Origin: a filamentous cyanobacterium CCP3
GTDB taxonomy: Bacteria > Cyanobacteriota > Cyanobacteriia > Phormidesmidales > Phormidesmidaceae
Reading direction: 5' to 3'
NCBI GenBank assembly: GCA_003022385.1
Contig: PYGV01000009.1
Span: forward strand, 1 to 55,268
Length of the DNA stretch: 55,268 bases
Numbering within the stretch: the stretch's first letter is position 1; each line of letters starts with the position of its first letter. Positions 7,544 through 17,500 of the stretch are shown here, piece by piece. The translations under genes and the position numbers were made by a program. The notes beneath the pieces are model-generated. The model did not search any database. It was given only the letters and a program-made list of their open reading frames with translations, and was not told the DNA's origin.

Positions 7544-9619
7544 CTAAGCGTTCCCAGTGTTTTTAGAGATAATGGCCTCAGCCACGTTTCGAGGAACCTC
7601 GCCATAGTGACTAAATTCCATCGAAAAAATGCCCCGACCCTGCGTTTTTGAGCGGATGTCGGTAGCATAACCAAACATCTCAGCTAGGGGAACATGGGCT
7701 GTAACTTTTGCAACGCCAACTTCTGTTCCCATACCCTCGATCTGGCCCCGGCGGGAGTTCAAATCTCCCATGACGTCGCCCAGAAAATCTTCTGGAACTT
7801 CAACCTCGACCTTCATGATCGGCTCTAGAAGGACAGGGGACGCCTTCAAGACGGCTTCCTTCATCGCCATTGACCCAGCGATTTTAAAAGCCATCTCTGA
7901 TGAGTCTACATCGTGATACGACCCATCAACCAGAATAACCTTTAAATCAATTACCGGGTACCCAGCTAGGATACCAGATTCGCAGGCCTCTTTCATGCCC
8001 TGTTCAGCGGGAGCAATATATTCTTTTGGAATTGTACCCCCCACAATTTTAGACACAAACTCGAAACCACTGCCCTCGTCGGCAGGTTCTACCTCAACGA
8101 CCACGTGACCGTACTGACCTTTGCCACCGCTCTGCCGAATGAACTTGCCCTCGGCGCTGATGGGTTTGCGAATCGTTTCTCGGTAGGCCACCTGGGGAGC
8201 CCCAATGTTGGCCTCAACCTTGAACTCTCGCAGCATGCGGTCGACCAGAATATCGAGGTGAAGCTCACCCATACCAGCAATCACGGTCTGATTGGTTTCA
8301 GGATCGGTACTGACTCGGAAGGTGGGATCTTCTTCCGATAGAGACTGCAAAGCCTTGGCCAGTTTATCCATGTCCTGCTTGGTTTTGGGCTCTACAGCCA
8401 CTGAAATTACTGGCTCAGGAACGTAAAGTGATTCCAGGACGATAGGGTTAGCCGGGTCGCAGATGGTATCGCCCGTGAAGGTATCTTTAAGCCCAATGGC
8501 GGCCCCTAGATCCCCAGCCCGCAGCTCATCAACTTCGATGCGATCGTCAGCTTTAAGGACAATCAGCCGAGAAATACGTTCTTTCTTATCTTTAGTGGCG
8601 TTGTAGATATAGCTACCTTTTGCCAGTACACCAGAGTAGACGCGTACAAAGGTGAGCCGCCCGTAGGGATCGGCCATGATTTTAAATGCCAGAGCGGCTA
8701 AGGGCGCATCGTCATTGGCAGGGCGCTCCGCCAGTTCGCCATCGGGTAAATGGCCCTGAATGGGAGGCACCTCAAGCGGAGAAGGTAAATAATCTACAAC
8801 CGCATCTAGCAGGATCTGCACCCCCTTGTTTTTGAAGGCGGACCCACATAGAACCGGCACAATAGTGCCCTGAATGGTACCCCGGCGCAGTGCCGTCATA
8901 ATCTCATCTGACGACAGGGGCTGCCCTTCAAAATATTTTTCCATCAGGGCATCGTCCGTCTCAGACACGGCTTCAACTAACTGGGCGCGATAGTCTTCTG
9001 CGACGCCCAGGATGTCAGATGGGATCTCGGTATCCTCAAAGTTTTGTCCAAGGTCATCGTGATAGATGCGGGCGCGCATCGCAACCAAGTCGACCACGCC
9101 CTGAAAGTCATTCTCACGCCCAATGGGAACCTGAATGGGTACGGCATTGGCCCCTAATCGATCGCGCAACTGGGCGCACACCTTGAAGAAATCGGCCCCG
9201 GTGCGGTCCATCTTGTTGACGAAGGCGATACGAGGAACACGGTAGCGATCGGCCTGACGCCATACGGTTTCTGACTGAGGCTGTACCCCGCCAACCGAAT
9301 CAAATACGGCGATTACCCCGTCTAAAACTCGCATGGAGCGTTCGACTTCGATGGTGAAGTCGACGTGGCCCGGAGTATCTAGGATATTGATTTGGTGGTC
9401 GTTCCAGGTTGTGCTGATAGCCGCAGCCGTAATGGTGATACCACGCTCTCGCTCTTGCTCCATCCAGTCGGTAACGGCCGTGCCATCGTGCACTTCACCA
9501 ATTTTGTGCACGATGCCTGAGTAGAACAGGATGCGTTCTGTGGTGGTGGTTTTGCCAGCATCAATGTGAGCCGCAATACCAATATTTCTAACCCGCTCTA
9601 GGGGCGTTGTTCTTGCCAC
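7544..9619 (-). CDS. fusA: Translation elongation factor G
   Basis: GTPase catalysing ribosomal translocation and, with RRF, recycling. The 691 residues begin [21 protein letters not shown] (P-loop), followed by the switch region [18 protein letters not shown] and FVNKMDR. Domain II starts near 290; domain IV carries [15 protein letters not shown] and the loop that enters the decoding centre; the C-terminal domain V has RRGQIEGM. Start is GTG at 9619, behind a perfect AGGAGG ribosome site 5 nt upstream. It is part of the classic str order rpsL-rpsG-fusA-tuf. No paralogue is visible in this window. Confidence 0.98.
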   Translation of the reverse strand: MARTTPLERVRNIGIAAHIDAGKTTTTERILFYSGIVHKIGEVHDGTAVTDWMEQERERGITITAAAISTTWNDHQINILDTPGHVDFTIEVERSMRVLDGVIAVFDSVGGVQPQSETVWRQADRYRVPRIAFVNKMDRTGADFFKVCAQLRDRLGANAVPIQVPIGRENDFQGVVDLVAMRARIYHDDLGQNFEDTEIPSDILGVAEDYRAQLVEAVSETDDALMEKYFEGQPLSSDEIMTALRRGTIQGTIVPVLCGSAFKNKGVQILLDAVVDYLPSPLEVPPIQGHLPDGELAERPANDDAPLAALAFKIMADPYGRLTFVRVYSGVLAKGSYIYNATKDKKERISRLIVLKADDRIEVDELRAGDLGAAIGLKDTFTGDTICDPANPIVLESLYVPEPVISVAVEPKTKQDMDKLAKALQSLSEEDPTFRVSTDPETNQTVIAGMGELHLDILVDRMLREFKVEANIGAPQVAYRETIRKPISAEGKFIRQSGGKGQYGHVVVEVEPADEGSGFEFVSKIVGGTIPKEYIAPAEQGMKEACESGILAGYPVIDLKVILVDGSYHDVDSSEMAFKIAGSMAMKEAVLKASPVLLEPIMKVEVEVPEDFLGDVMGDLNSRRGQIEGMGTEVGVAKVTAHVPLAEMFGYATDIRSKTQGRGIFSMEFSHYGEVPRNVAEAIISKNTGNA

Positions 9620-9739
9620 AGTTACCTCCTCGTCATTCTATGGCCAGCCGTTTCGGACACCGGAACAAATTTATTGTAGGAAGCAGAAACAGCGATCGCC
9701 AGTGACCCCGACCTTCTGGAGCCGTAGAACCGTGCGGGC

Positions 9740-10210
9740 TTAGTAGCGGTAGTGGGCAAATGCTTTGTTTGCTTCTGCCATGCGATGGGTTTCTTCTCGC
9801 TTACGAACAGCACCACCTGTTTCGTTGGCTGCATCCATGAGTTCGTTAGCCAGCCTGATAGCCATCGACTTACCCGGACGTTGGCGGGCGAACTGGGTCA
9901 GCCAGCGTAGAGCCAGAGCCACACTGCGCTCAGAACGGACTTCCATGGGCACCTGATAGGTCGCACCACCGACTCGACGAGCCTTGACCTCTACCAGGGG
10001 CGACGCATTGCGCACAGCCCGTTCAAACACATCCAGAGGATCGCCGCCGCTACGCTCCTTAATAATGGCGAAGGAGTTGTAGATGATTTTGTCAGCCAGA
10101 GACTTTTTGCCGCTGGTCATGAGTCGACGGCTCATCATGGTGATGAGACGACTGTTATAGACAGAATCGGGCGGGATTGGACGCTTTTGAACGACGGTAC
10201 GGCGAGACAT
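9740..10210 (-). CDS. rpsG: 30S ribosomal protein S7
   Basis: The 156-residue protein matches S7: [16 protein letters not shown], the long helix region [35 protein letters not shown] (beta hairpin that contacts mRNA/tRNA in the E site) and the C-terminal [10 protein letters not shown]7 nucleates 30S head assembly on 16S rRNA. Spacing of 120 bp to fusA and 202 bp from rpsL is looser than in E. coli. Confidence 0.97.
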   Translation of the reverse strand: MSRRTVVQKRPIPPDSVYNSRLITMMSRRLMTSGKKSLADKIIYNSFAIIKERSGGDPLDVFERAVRNASPLVEVKARRVGGATYQVPMEVRSERSVALALRWLTQFARQRPGKSMAIRLANELMDAANETGGAVRKREETHRMAEANKAFAHYRY

Positions 10211-10412
10211 GATCTAAATTCCAGTAGCGATAAGGCTGCGTAGCTGAACCAACAAAATTACTTAACAAAGACGAGACTGCTTGGGCTGATTTCTGTCGGG
10301 CAGAGTTGACAATTGGGTAGGGCGCCCAAGGCAGTTACGCACCCAAAGCATGGTGCTTGCGAAGCGACCCACTCTAACCTTCTGCCCTAGATTGTATTGA
10401 GGATACGTTTCC
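10211..10412 (-). other. Structured 202-bp rpsL-rpsG spacer
   Basis: No gene. Two small hairpins can form: TTGGG (10313-10317) with CCCAA (10325-10329), enclosing the palindrome GGGCGCCC, and GCACC (10339-10343) with GGTGC (10352-10356). In E. coli the rpsL-rpsG spacer is the S7 autoregulatory site. Whether this spacer is an S7 target is inference. Confidence 0.35.
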
Positions 10413-10793
10413 TTAAGAGGCTTGCTTAGGACGCTTAGCCCCATACTTGGAACGTCCTTGACGCCGATCTTTGACGCCAGCCGTGTCAAGGGTGCCGCGA
10501 ATGATGTGGTAGCGAACCCCAGGCAGATCTTTAACCCGACCGCCACGAATCATGACTACGGAGTGTTCTTGCAGGTTGTGGCCGATACCGGGAATGTAGG
10601 CCGTCACCTCAAAGCCAGAGGTCAAACGAACCCGGGCTACCTTCCGTAGAGCTGAGTTCGGCTTCTTGGGTGTGGTGGTATAGACACGGGTACAAACCCC
10701 CCGCCGCTGAGGACAGCTCTTTAGAGCAGGGGATTTTGTTTTCTTATTGGCTTTTTGGCGCTCACTCCGGATGAGTTGCTGAATCGTGGGCAT
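10413..10793 (-). CDS. rpsL: 30S ribosomal protein S12
   Basis: The 126-residue decoding-centre protein shows [26 protein letters not shown] and [18 protein letters not shown]. The lysines in TPKKPNS and VKDLPG, whose substitution gives streptomycin resistance in other bacteria, are the wild-type sensitive residues. It is the first gene of the translation cluster. A promoter candidate lies about 50 bp upstream. The C-terminal [16 protein letters not shown] is the usual basic tail. Confidence 0.98.
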   Translation of the reverse strand: MPTIQQLIRSERQKANKKTKSPALKSCPQRRGVCTRVYTTTPKKPNSALRKVARVRLTSGFEVTAYIPGIGHNLQEHSVVMIRGGRVKDLPGVRYHIIRGTLDTAGVKDRRQGRSKYGAKRPKQAS

Positions 10794-10843
10794 AGGATGC
10801 TTGTTGTGCTACGGCGGGTGGACTCAAGTTTTCACAAGATCTA

Positions 10844-10873
10844 ATGCTAGCACTGTGAATTAGCTTTGGTCAA
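10844..10873 (-). promoter_or_regulatory. Candidate sigma-70 promoter for the rpsL cluster
   Basis: On the minus strand TTGACC (10868-10873) is a five-of-six -35 match, separated by 18 bp from TAGCAT (10844-10849), a four-of-six -10 match. It lies in the 112-bp gap after the iron-sulfur gene and would give a leader of about 45 nt. Confidence 0.45.
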
Positions 10874-10905
10874 ATGTGATAAACCCTGTGTTGGGATGCT
10901 CTTGG

Positions 10906-11298
10906 CTAGCCGGTTGGCAGCCCGCCGGTGCAGTCTTGGCTGACGGGGGCGTTAGCGCTGAGCGAGAAGGCGTTTCCGCAGCCGCAGGTGCGCTGGGCTA
11001 GAGGATTGACAAAGCGAAACCCTCCGCCCATAAGGTCTTCGGCGTAGTCAATCGTGAGATCTTGGAGGAGATCTAAATCCTCTGATGCCACCGTCAGGCT
11101 GATACCGTCACAGTCTAAAGTTGTTGCCGTATCGGCATTGGGGCCCATGGCTTTGGCCGTGAGGCGGTAGGTCCATTCAGCGCAGCCGCCTGGCTCAAGT
11201 GTTAGGCAAGCCTGGGGCTGTTGGTGAGTGTGGCTTGATACCTGCTGAGCTAGCAATCGCTTGACTTCCTGAGCAGCGGCAGGGCGAATGTGAATCAT
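10906..11298 (-). CDS. A-type iron-sulfur carrier (IscA/SufA/HesB family)
   Basis: About 130 residues from ATG 11298. The fold pattern is IHIRPAAAQEVKRLL, then LTLEPGGCAEWTYRL (first ligand Cys), ISLTVASEDLDLLQDLTIDYAEDLMGGGFRFVNPLA, and RTCGCGNAF with the two C-terminal ligand cysteines. All three conserved cysteines are present, so binding of an Fe-S cluster or iron is expected. A-type carriers hand clusters to target apoproteins. An upstream TTG at 11313 would add MSLSS; the ATG is preferred. It runs toward rpsL with a 112-bp gap holding a promoter, so it is probably a separate unit. Sequence alone does not distinguish the IscA, SufA and ErpA-like subtypes. Confidence 0.88.
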   Translation of the reverse strand: MIHIRPAAAQEVKRLLAQQVSSHTHQQPQACLTLEPGGCAEWTYRLTAKAMGPNADTATTLDCDGISLTVASEDLDLLQDLTIDYAEDLMGGGFRFVNPLAQRTCGCGNAFSLSANAPVSQDCTGGLPTG

Positions 11299-11406
11299 GG
11301 ACGATAGCGACAAAAAACGGCGATACCGCTGAGCTTAGCACTATCGCCGCAGGCTATTTAGGGTTATTGAATAGGTTTGGAATTCGGTAAACGGGTTGGC
11401 CAGAGC

Positions 11407-11826
11407 TCAAGCCGTTTCGACCCGAGAGTAGTCGTCTTGAAAGCGAACAATGTCGTCTTCACCTAAATACTCGCCATTTTGCACTTCAATCAGCACCAGG
11501 GGAATAACCCCCACGTTCTCAAGGCGGTGCTGGGTGCAGGGAGGTACGTAGGTGGATTGGTTGCTGGAGAGCAAAATTTCGTTGTCGCCGCAGACTACTT
11601 TCGCGGTACCGGAGACTACAATCCAGTGCTCGCTGCGGTGATGGTGCATTTGAAGGCTGAGACGATGGCCGGGTTTTACTTCTATACGCTTAATTTTGTA
11701 GCCACGGCCCTCTTCGAGCACCGTGTAGCAACCCCAGGGACGCAGGCCTGTTTCGGCAATTTCTTTACCGTTGCTGGTGGCCAGGGCCAACGCTGAGGGC
11801 TGAATTGACTCTTCCAGTTTTGGCAT
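11407..11826 (-). CDS. Stand-alone cupin of the mannose-6-phosphate isomerase type II C-terminal family
   Basis: The 139 residues contain RPWGCYTVLEEGRGYKIKRIEVKPGHRLSLQMHHHRSEHWIVVSGTAKV, the signature of the C-terminal cupin of bifunctional mannose-1-phosphate guanylyltransferase/phosphomannose isomerase. HHHRSEHW supplies the metal ligands, and CTQHRLENVGVIPLVLIEVQNGEYLGEDDIVRFQDDY completes the barrel. The N-terminal nucleotidyltransferase is absent, as in other free-standing members. Mannose-6-phosphate/fructose-6-phosphate isomerisation is likely but untested for this form. It would feed GDP-mannose and cell-surface sugars. No sugar gene is adjacent. Confidence 0.85.
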   Translation of the reverse strand: MPKLEESIQPSALALATSNGKEIAETGLRPWGCYTVLEEGRGYKIKRIEVKPGHRLSLQMHHHRSEHWIVVSGTAKVVCGDNEILLSSNQSTYVPPCTQHRLENVGVIPLVLIEVQNGEYLGEDDIVRFQDDYSRVETA

Positions 11827-12218
11827 AGTAAATAGTTCTCCTAGAACCTAAAGATTAGACTGCGCCGGGAATGGCGACTCTGGACCGCATTGCTTTAGGG
11901 TGCCCATCCCTGTGAGACTGATAATTGAACTCAAAGGTTTCGTCAGCTTATGTCTTGCTGGCCCAAAGGATGGGGCCACGTTTCTCAGCCAACAGTTTAG
12001 CAAGGGCAACTGGTTGACTAGGGAATTTTGGCGGATCACAAGGAGTAACCACACGAAGTCTTTACACCCTGCTTTGACATGTTAAGGAAGTGGGAGAACT
12101 TTTGAGGTGACGCCGGTACCCAACGAAAAGGAATGAGTTGGGAATCCATGGAAAGCGGAGCGGGTCTGTATCACGCTCTGTGTCACGCTATGGATGCTAC
12201 TGGTCACGCTGTGGACGG
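11827..12218. other. 392-bp intergenic region with a short tandem repeat at its right end
   Basis: Short open frames here lack ribosome sites and recognisable content. The region must hold the promoter of the cupin gene at its left end. A TGGCCC/GGGCCA hairpin lies near 11960. The right end is a tandem repeat that runs into the next gene's stop codon (separate entry). Confidence 0.4.
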
Positions 12219-12225
12219 CTACTGG
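12171..12225. repeat. Tandem imperfect repeat, about 21-22 bp, overlapping a gene end
   Basis: Copies start TCACGCT at 12183-12203 and 12204-12225 and differ mainly by one inserted base and a few substitutions; a 12-bp partial copy sits at 12171-12182. The last copy includes the stop codon of the phosphodiester glycosidase gene (12219-12221), so the end of the gene appears to have been duplicated outward. Confidence 0.6.
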
Positions 12226-14024
12226 AGAAAGAGGCCAATGCCGTTGTTGACTCGGGCAGCGGTACGGGGGGAGCGGTTAATCAAGCGTCCACCAAGGTAG
12301 AGGCTGGCTGAACTGCCGCCGTCTAGATTGAGGGCATCAGTAGTACCGAGCTGGAGCATGATCTGGGCCAACTGGCTGAGGGTGGGACCAGGCCCGGCGG
12401 GGCTGTTGTGGACAGCGACCAGCAAAATTTCACCGTCAGGGGTGGTGCCGATCGCGCTGCGAGGCGCTGCTTGGGTAGCAAAGGCCCGACTGAACTGCTC
12501 GAGGCCGGCATCCAGGACGAGGGTGCGATCGCGCAGCAGCAGCGGGCCGCCCCCAATCAGGTTGGGGAAGGGGTCCAGGGTCGCTGGCAAAAGCTCAGAG
12601 GCCAGAGAGACCCGCTGCCCGGGGGGTAACGCTTGAGCGGCGGTGGCATAGGAGCGCAAAGCCAGAAGATAGCCGTTGCTGGGAATCGACAGCCCCGCTG
12701 CCCCTAGGGTGCTGGCAGCCTGTTGGCTGACGACCACGCCATCCGCTACCGTAACGATGGTTTCGCCGTCTAAGACGGGGCGGTAGGTCGGCCCCCAGGT
12801 GGGCGTGTAAAGGCCAATGCCGGCCTGCACGTAACCGCTGTTGATCACCTGCACCGGAAACCTCTGCCCGCTGGCGGTGGTGAGGGTTTGATTGAGCACC
12901 AGACGTTCCATTCGCACCTGACCCTGGTCGTTCCAGCCTACGACGCCGCGGCTGAGGATGGGCCCCGAGACCCAGTCGTTGTTGGCGCGTACGGCCCCTA
13001 GAGGGTACTGATTGTTGCGGTTGAAGAAGCCGGCATTGATAGCGGCGGCAGCCTGCCAGCGCTGGGCAATGGTGGCCAAGGGAGCCGTGCCGATCGCCGT
13101 GGTGGGGTCTGTCCAGATGGGGCGCAGGCTGACCTGGGCTGGGTCAAGCTGCAGCCAGTAGACCGGAAACGGCTGCCCAGCTACGGAGACGTACCGCTGC
13201 TGCCAGCGAACGCCGGGCGCCCAGGCGATGCTGTGGGGCTGGAGAGTGTCGGCACGAATATCGATTACGATTTGATTGGTTCGGGTAAACAGGCGAGGCG
13301 GCTGGCTGGCGCTGGCCTGGAAGCGCAGGGCACCGCCTACAGGGGTGACCGTGAGTGAGCCCAAATAGGCTCCGGCGGGGGAGGCGATCGCCTCTCTCAG
13401 CGCGCGATCGGCGGCGGTCGCCCCCAGCGTCAGGGTGAGCGCGTCGGCGCTGTCGCTGAGGGTGGCGGGTACCGGGCCAGATAAATCTAGGATTAAGCGA
13501 TCGCCACCCGACAGAGCCTCTCGGCGGACGGCAGTGACCTGGGCCAGGGGTGCAGTAATTTGCAGGACGTTGCCCTGGGGCTGCACCTGCCAGCCGTGGC
13601 GCTGAGCCAGAGGAGCAATGTCTAAATATCGGTAACCGCCGTCAACCCAGGCGGCCAGTTCTACAGCGCCACCTGGCTCGGTGAACCACTGTACCGGCTG
13701 ACGGTCGGGCTGGTTGCTGCTGAGTAGAGTAGCTCCCAGATGATCGGTAACGCCATAGTCGGCAAGGCCGATCTGGCCGTTGGTGATTATCCAGGGAACG
13801 GCGGTCTGAGTGCCGTTGACGATTAGAACTTGGCCCTGGGCGGTGGGATTGGCAGAGACTGCTTCAGCCAGGGTTGCCTCATGTACTGGGCCAGGCACTG
13901 CAGCTGTGGCGGCGAGCGGGGCGATCGCCCCCAGCAGGCTCAGTGAAACCCACCCTCCCAAGACCCAGCGACCGCCTCGGCGGGGAAGGTTTGGGAGCAA
14001 AGCAAAACCTGACAGTTTAACCAT
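12219..14024 (-). CDS. Exported phosphodiester glycosidase (NAGPA-like) domain protein
   Basis: The 601-residue protein has a basic then hydrophobic export signal (about 1-43, ending ATAAVPGP). A copper-amine-oxidase-like/AMIN-like beta region of about 60-260 follows (NGQIGLADYGVTDHLGATLL; DRLILDLSGPVPATLS; QIVIDIRADTL). The C-terminal half (about 270-601) is the NAGPA fold: AAAINAGFFNRNNQYPLGA, GPILSRGVVGW, NLIGGGPLLLRDR, TTPDGEILLVAVHN and DALNLDGGSSASLYLGG, the conserved closing motif. In animals the family removes GlcNAc from phosphodiesters; bacterial members act on envelope or exopolysaccharide phosphodiesters. It is the second NAGPA-type gene in the window, unlike the first having no deacetylase part. 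The target glycan is unknown. Confidence 0.85.
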   Translation of the reverse strand: MVKLSGFALLPNLPRRGGRWVLGGWVSLSLLGAIAPLAATAAVPGPVHEATLAEAVSANPTAQGQVLIVNGTQTAVPWIITNGQIGLADYGVTDHLGATLLSSNQPDRQPVQWFTEPGGAVELAAWVDGGYRYLDIAPLAQRHGWQVQPQGNVLQITAPLAQVTAVRREALSGGDRLILDLSGPVPATLSDSADALTLTLGATAADRALREAIASPAGAYLGSLTVTPVGGALRFQASASQPPRLFTRTNQIVIDIRADTLQPHSIAWAPGVRWQQRYVSVAGQPFPVYWLQLDPAQVSLRPIWTDPTTAIGTAPLATIAQRWQAAAAINAGFFNRNNQYPLGAVRANNDWVSGPILSRGVVGWNDQGQVRMERLVLNQTLTTASGQRFPVQVINSGYVQAGIGLYTPTWGPTYRPVLDGETIVTVADGVVVSQQAASTLGAAGLSIPSNGYLLALRSYATAAQALPPGQRVSLASELLPATLDPFPNLIGGGPLLLRDRTLVLDAGLEQFSRAFATQAAPRSAIGTTPDGEILLVAVHNSPAGPGPTLSQLAQIMLQLGTTDALNLDGGSSASLYLGGRLINRSPRTAARVNNGIGLFLQ

Positions 14025-14182
14025 GGGAAATTTGTGTAAATGGCTGGTAAATGTCTGAGTATTATGAAGATAGCTGGCTGTGCCCCAAGCCGTTTAGAAA
14101 CGAGTGCAGGCAATTTTGAAACAATGGCTACCGTTGCGATTGCTTAATTCTAAGAAGCTGTGACTAAATGCTGAGCCTAAGG

Positions 14183-14222
14183 TTTGTAAACTACTGATAA
14201 AGTCTGTAAATTACAGATAAAG
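14183..14222. repeat. 20-bp tandem operator-like repeat upstream of Fd-GOGAT
   Basis: Two head-to-tail copies (14183-14202 and 14203-14222) agree at 17 of 20 positions around TGTAAAYTACWGATAAAG. The second contains the perfect dyad CTGTAAATTACAG (14204-14216). Two dyads two helical turns apart suggest a dimeric regulator site. Confidence 0.5.
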
Positions 14223-14440
14223 CGCGGCATGCGCTAATGCTTTCTTGACTAGTTCTTGGTCAGTGGCTGTTGTCTTCAGCCTCCCCGACGGGAACACGAC
14301 TTAGGGCACGGCGAGCTGGCCCAGCTGTAGGCACTGCCCCAGGCCCAAACTGGATGGCCCACACCATGCTCAAATCAGGTTGAGGTCAGTTAGTTTTTCT
14401 GGCCGAGTTCTTTGGTCCCTAGCCTAGTTCAACCCCTGGT

Positions 14441-14463
14441 GCGTCGCTGCTGTAGGGCGACGC
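14441..14463 (+). other. Hairpin in the Fd-GOGAT upstream region
   Basis: GCGTCGC (14441-14447) pairs perfectly with GCGACGC (14457-14463) over a 9-nt loop. A T6 run follows about 20 bp later, too far for a simple terminator. It may be leader structure. Confidence 0.35.
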
Positions 14464-14536
14464 TGCTAGCCCCCCAGACACAGTTTTTTGCTCGCTACTC
14501 AATATATTATTTTGCTCTTCCGTAGGACTTACCCCT

Positions 14537-17500
14537 GTGAATCAACCCTATCAACCCCGGCAGCATACCCGTTCTGAATGGCCCAACTGGGGACCCAAGT
14601 CACTGGTCGAAGAACGGGATGCTTGCGGTGTAGGCTTTTTAGCCGATCGGCAGAATCGTTCCAGCCACGACCTGGTGTTGAAGGCGCTAGCCGCCCTCGA
14701 CTGCATGGAGCACCGAGGGGGCCGCTGCGCCGACCAGGACTCGGGCGACGGAGCTGGGGTGATGACGGCGATTCCTTGGGCGGTGCTCAACCGCTGGGCA
14801 GAGGCTCAGGGGCATGGGTCGCTGGAGAGCGACTGCACCGGGGTGGCAATGATGTTTCTGCCCAACCACGAGGGGGCAGCGGCCTTTGTGCGCGATACCT
14901 TTGACCAGGTTGTTGAAGCAGAAGGGTTGCAGGCCATCGGCTGGCGAATTGTGCCCGTGCGGCCCGAGGTGCTGGGGGCGCTGGCGAAGCAGTACCAGCC
15001 TCGCATTGAGCAGCTCATTATGACGGCGGCGACCGAAACCGGGGCCAACCTGGAGCGGCGTCTGTATCTGGTGCGTCGCCAGGTGCTGCACCTGGTGGCA
15101 AATGCTGTAGCCAATCCCGGCACCCTGGAGGCCGATCTGGTGGCCGGGCTTCAGGAGTTCTACGTCTGCTCGTGCTCGTGCCGCACCATTGTGTACAAAG
15201 GCATGGTGCGCTCGGCGGTGCTGGCGGCGTTCTACACAGACCTGCGCGATCCTGACTATGTCAGCTCCTTTGCGGTCTACCACCGGCGCTTTAGCACCAA
15301 CACCATGCCTAAATGGCCCCTGGCGCACCCCATGCGGCTGCTGGGCCACAACGGCGAAATTAATACGCTGGTGGGCAATATCAACTGGATGGTGGCGCGG
15401 CAGGCGGATCTGTACCACCCGGTCTGGGGCGATCGCTTTGAGCTGCTGAAGCCGATTGTTAACGCCGACAACAGCGACTCAGCCAACCTCGACAACGTCA
15501 TGGAGCTGCTGGTGCGATCGGGGCGTTCTCCTCAGGAAGCGCTGATGATGATGGTGCCCGAGGCCTACAACAACCAGCCCGAACTGGACACCTACCCCGA
15601 AATCACCGACTTCTACGAGTACTACAGCGGTTTGCAGGAGCCCTGGGACGGCCCAGCGCTGATTGTCTTTAGCGATGGTACTCAGGTGGGGGCAACGCTC
15701 GATCGCAACGGTCTGCGCCCCGCCCGCTACGTGGTCACCAAAGACGACTTGCTGATGGTGTCGTCGGAGGCCGGGGTGCTGAATATTGCCCCCGAGGATA
15801 TTCTCGAAAAAGGTCGACTTGGCCCCGGACAGATGATTGCCGTCGACCTGCACAGCCAGGAAATTCTCAAAAACTGGGCCATTAAGCAGCGAGTGGCCAC
15901 CCGGCACCCCTACGGCCAGTGGCTAAAGGCGAACCGGGCCGAGCTTCAGCCCCAGCTGTTTAGAGAAGCGACGCTCTACCCATCTGATGACCTGCTGCGC
16001 CAGCAGAGCGCCTTTGGCTACACGCTCGAAGACGTCGACATGATCATTCAAGATATGGCGGCTCAGGGCAAAGAGCCCACCTTCTGCATGGGTGACGATA
16101 CGCCCCACGCGGTGCTCTCAGAGAAGCCGCATCTGCTCTACGACTATTTCAAGCAGCGCTTTGCCCAGGTGACGAACCCGGCGATCGATCCCCTGCGGGA
16201 GCGGTTGGTGATGTCGCTGGCCACTCAGCTTGGTACCCAGGGCAATCTGCTCGATGAGCAGCCCGAGTATGCCCGACTGCTAAAGCTAGAAAGCCCGGTG
16301 ATCAATGAGGTTGAGCTGGAGCAGATGCACGCCTCAGGCTTTGCAACGGTCACCCTGTCTACGCTGTACTCCATTATCGATGGCCCAGCCGGGCTAAAAA
16401 AAGCAGTGGAAGCCCTGTGCGATCGCGCCGACGAGGCGGTTAAAGCGGGCAAGACCATTCTGGTGCTCAGCGATCGCGTTGACGACCAGGGCAACCCCGC
16501 GCCCCTCTCCGCCGAAACCAGCTACATTCCCCCGCTGCTGGCCACTGGGGCTGTGCACCATCACCTGATTCGCAACGGGCTGCGCATGCGCACCTCTCTG
16601 GTCGTCGACACGGCCCAGTGCTGGAGCACTCACCATTTTGCCTGCCTGATTGGCTACGGAGCCAGTGCGGTGTGCCCCTACCTGGCCCTGGAGTCGGTGC
16701 GCCACTGGTGGAATGACAGCCGCACCCAAAAGCTAATGGAGACGGGCAAGCTGCCTGTAACCACCCTCAACGGCGCCCAGGACAACTTCCGCAAAGCCGT
16801 AGATGCGGGCCTGCTGAAAATTCTTTCTAAGATGGGGATCTCACTGATCACCAGCTACCGGGGAGCCCAGATCTTTGAGGCGATCGGTATTGGCTCTGAC
16901 CTCCTCGATCTGGCCTTTAGAGGCACAACCTCGCGCTTGGGCGGCATTTCCCTAAGCGATCTAGCCCAGGAAACCATTCGCTTCCATCAGCGGGCCTTCC
17001 CCGAGTTGTCGGCCAAGCGGCTGCAAAACATGGGCTTTGTGCAGTCGCGGCCCAGCGGCGAGTACCACATGAACAACCCCGCTATGTCCAAGCTGCTGCA
17101 CAAGGCGGTGGCCGATCGCCAGTACGACCACTACGAGCTGTACCGCGCCCAGCTCGAAAATCGACCGATCACGGCCCTGCGGGATCTGCTCGACTTTGAG
17201 AGCGATCGCGAGCCGATTTCTGTGGACGAGGTCGAGTCGGTAGAAACGATTATGCGCCGCTTCTGCACCGGGGGCATGTCGCTGGGGGCGCTGTCGCGCG
17301 AAGCCCACGAAGTGCTGGCGATCGCCATGAACCGGATCGGCGGCAAGTCGAACTCCGGAGAAGGCGGTGAAGACCCAGTGCGCTTCACGGTGCTCTCCGA
17401 TGTCGATGGCAACGGCAACTCGCCTACGTTTCCGCACCTGCGCGGGCTGAGAAACGGCGATACCGCCAGCTCGGCCATTAAGCAGGTGGCCTCAGGCCGC

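Larger units (their letters stand above)
14025..14536. other. 512-bp divergent regulatory region between the glycosidase and Fd-GOGAT
   Basis: No gene. It contains a 20-bp tandem repeat (14183-14222), a GCGTCGC/GCGACGC hairpin (14441-14463), a T6 run at 14484-14489 and an AT-rich -10-like stretch TATATTATT at 14503-14511, about 25 bp before the Fd-GOGAT start. I looked for the NtcA motif GTA-N8-TAC expected for a nitrogen gene and did not find a clear one. Confidence 0.5.

Noticed and set aside
11900-12085. 61-codon plus frame left of the phosphodiester glycosidase
   Set aside because: Matched by an equally long opposite-strand frame; neither has a ribosome site or known motif.
14183-14222. 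NtcA site upstream of Fd-GOGAT
   Set aside because: The motifs are GTA-N3-TAC, not GTA-N8-TAC, so NtcA binding is not supported.
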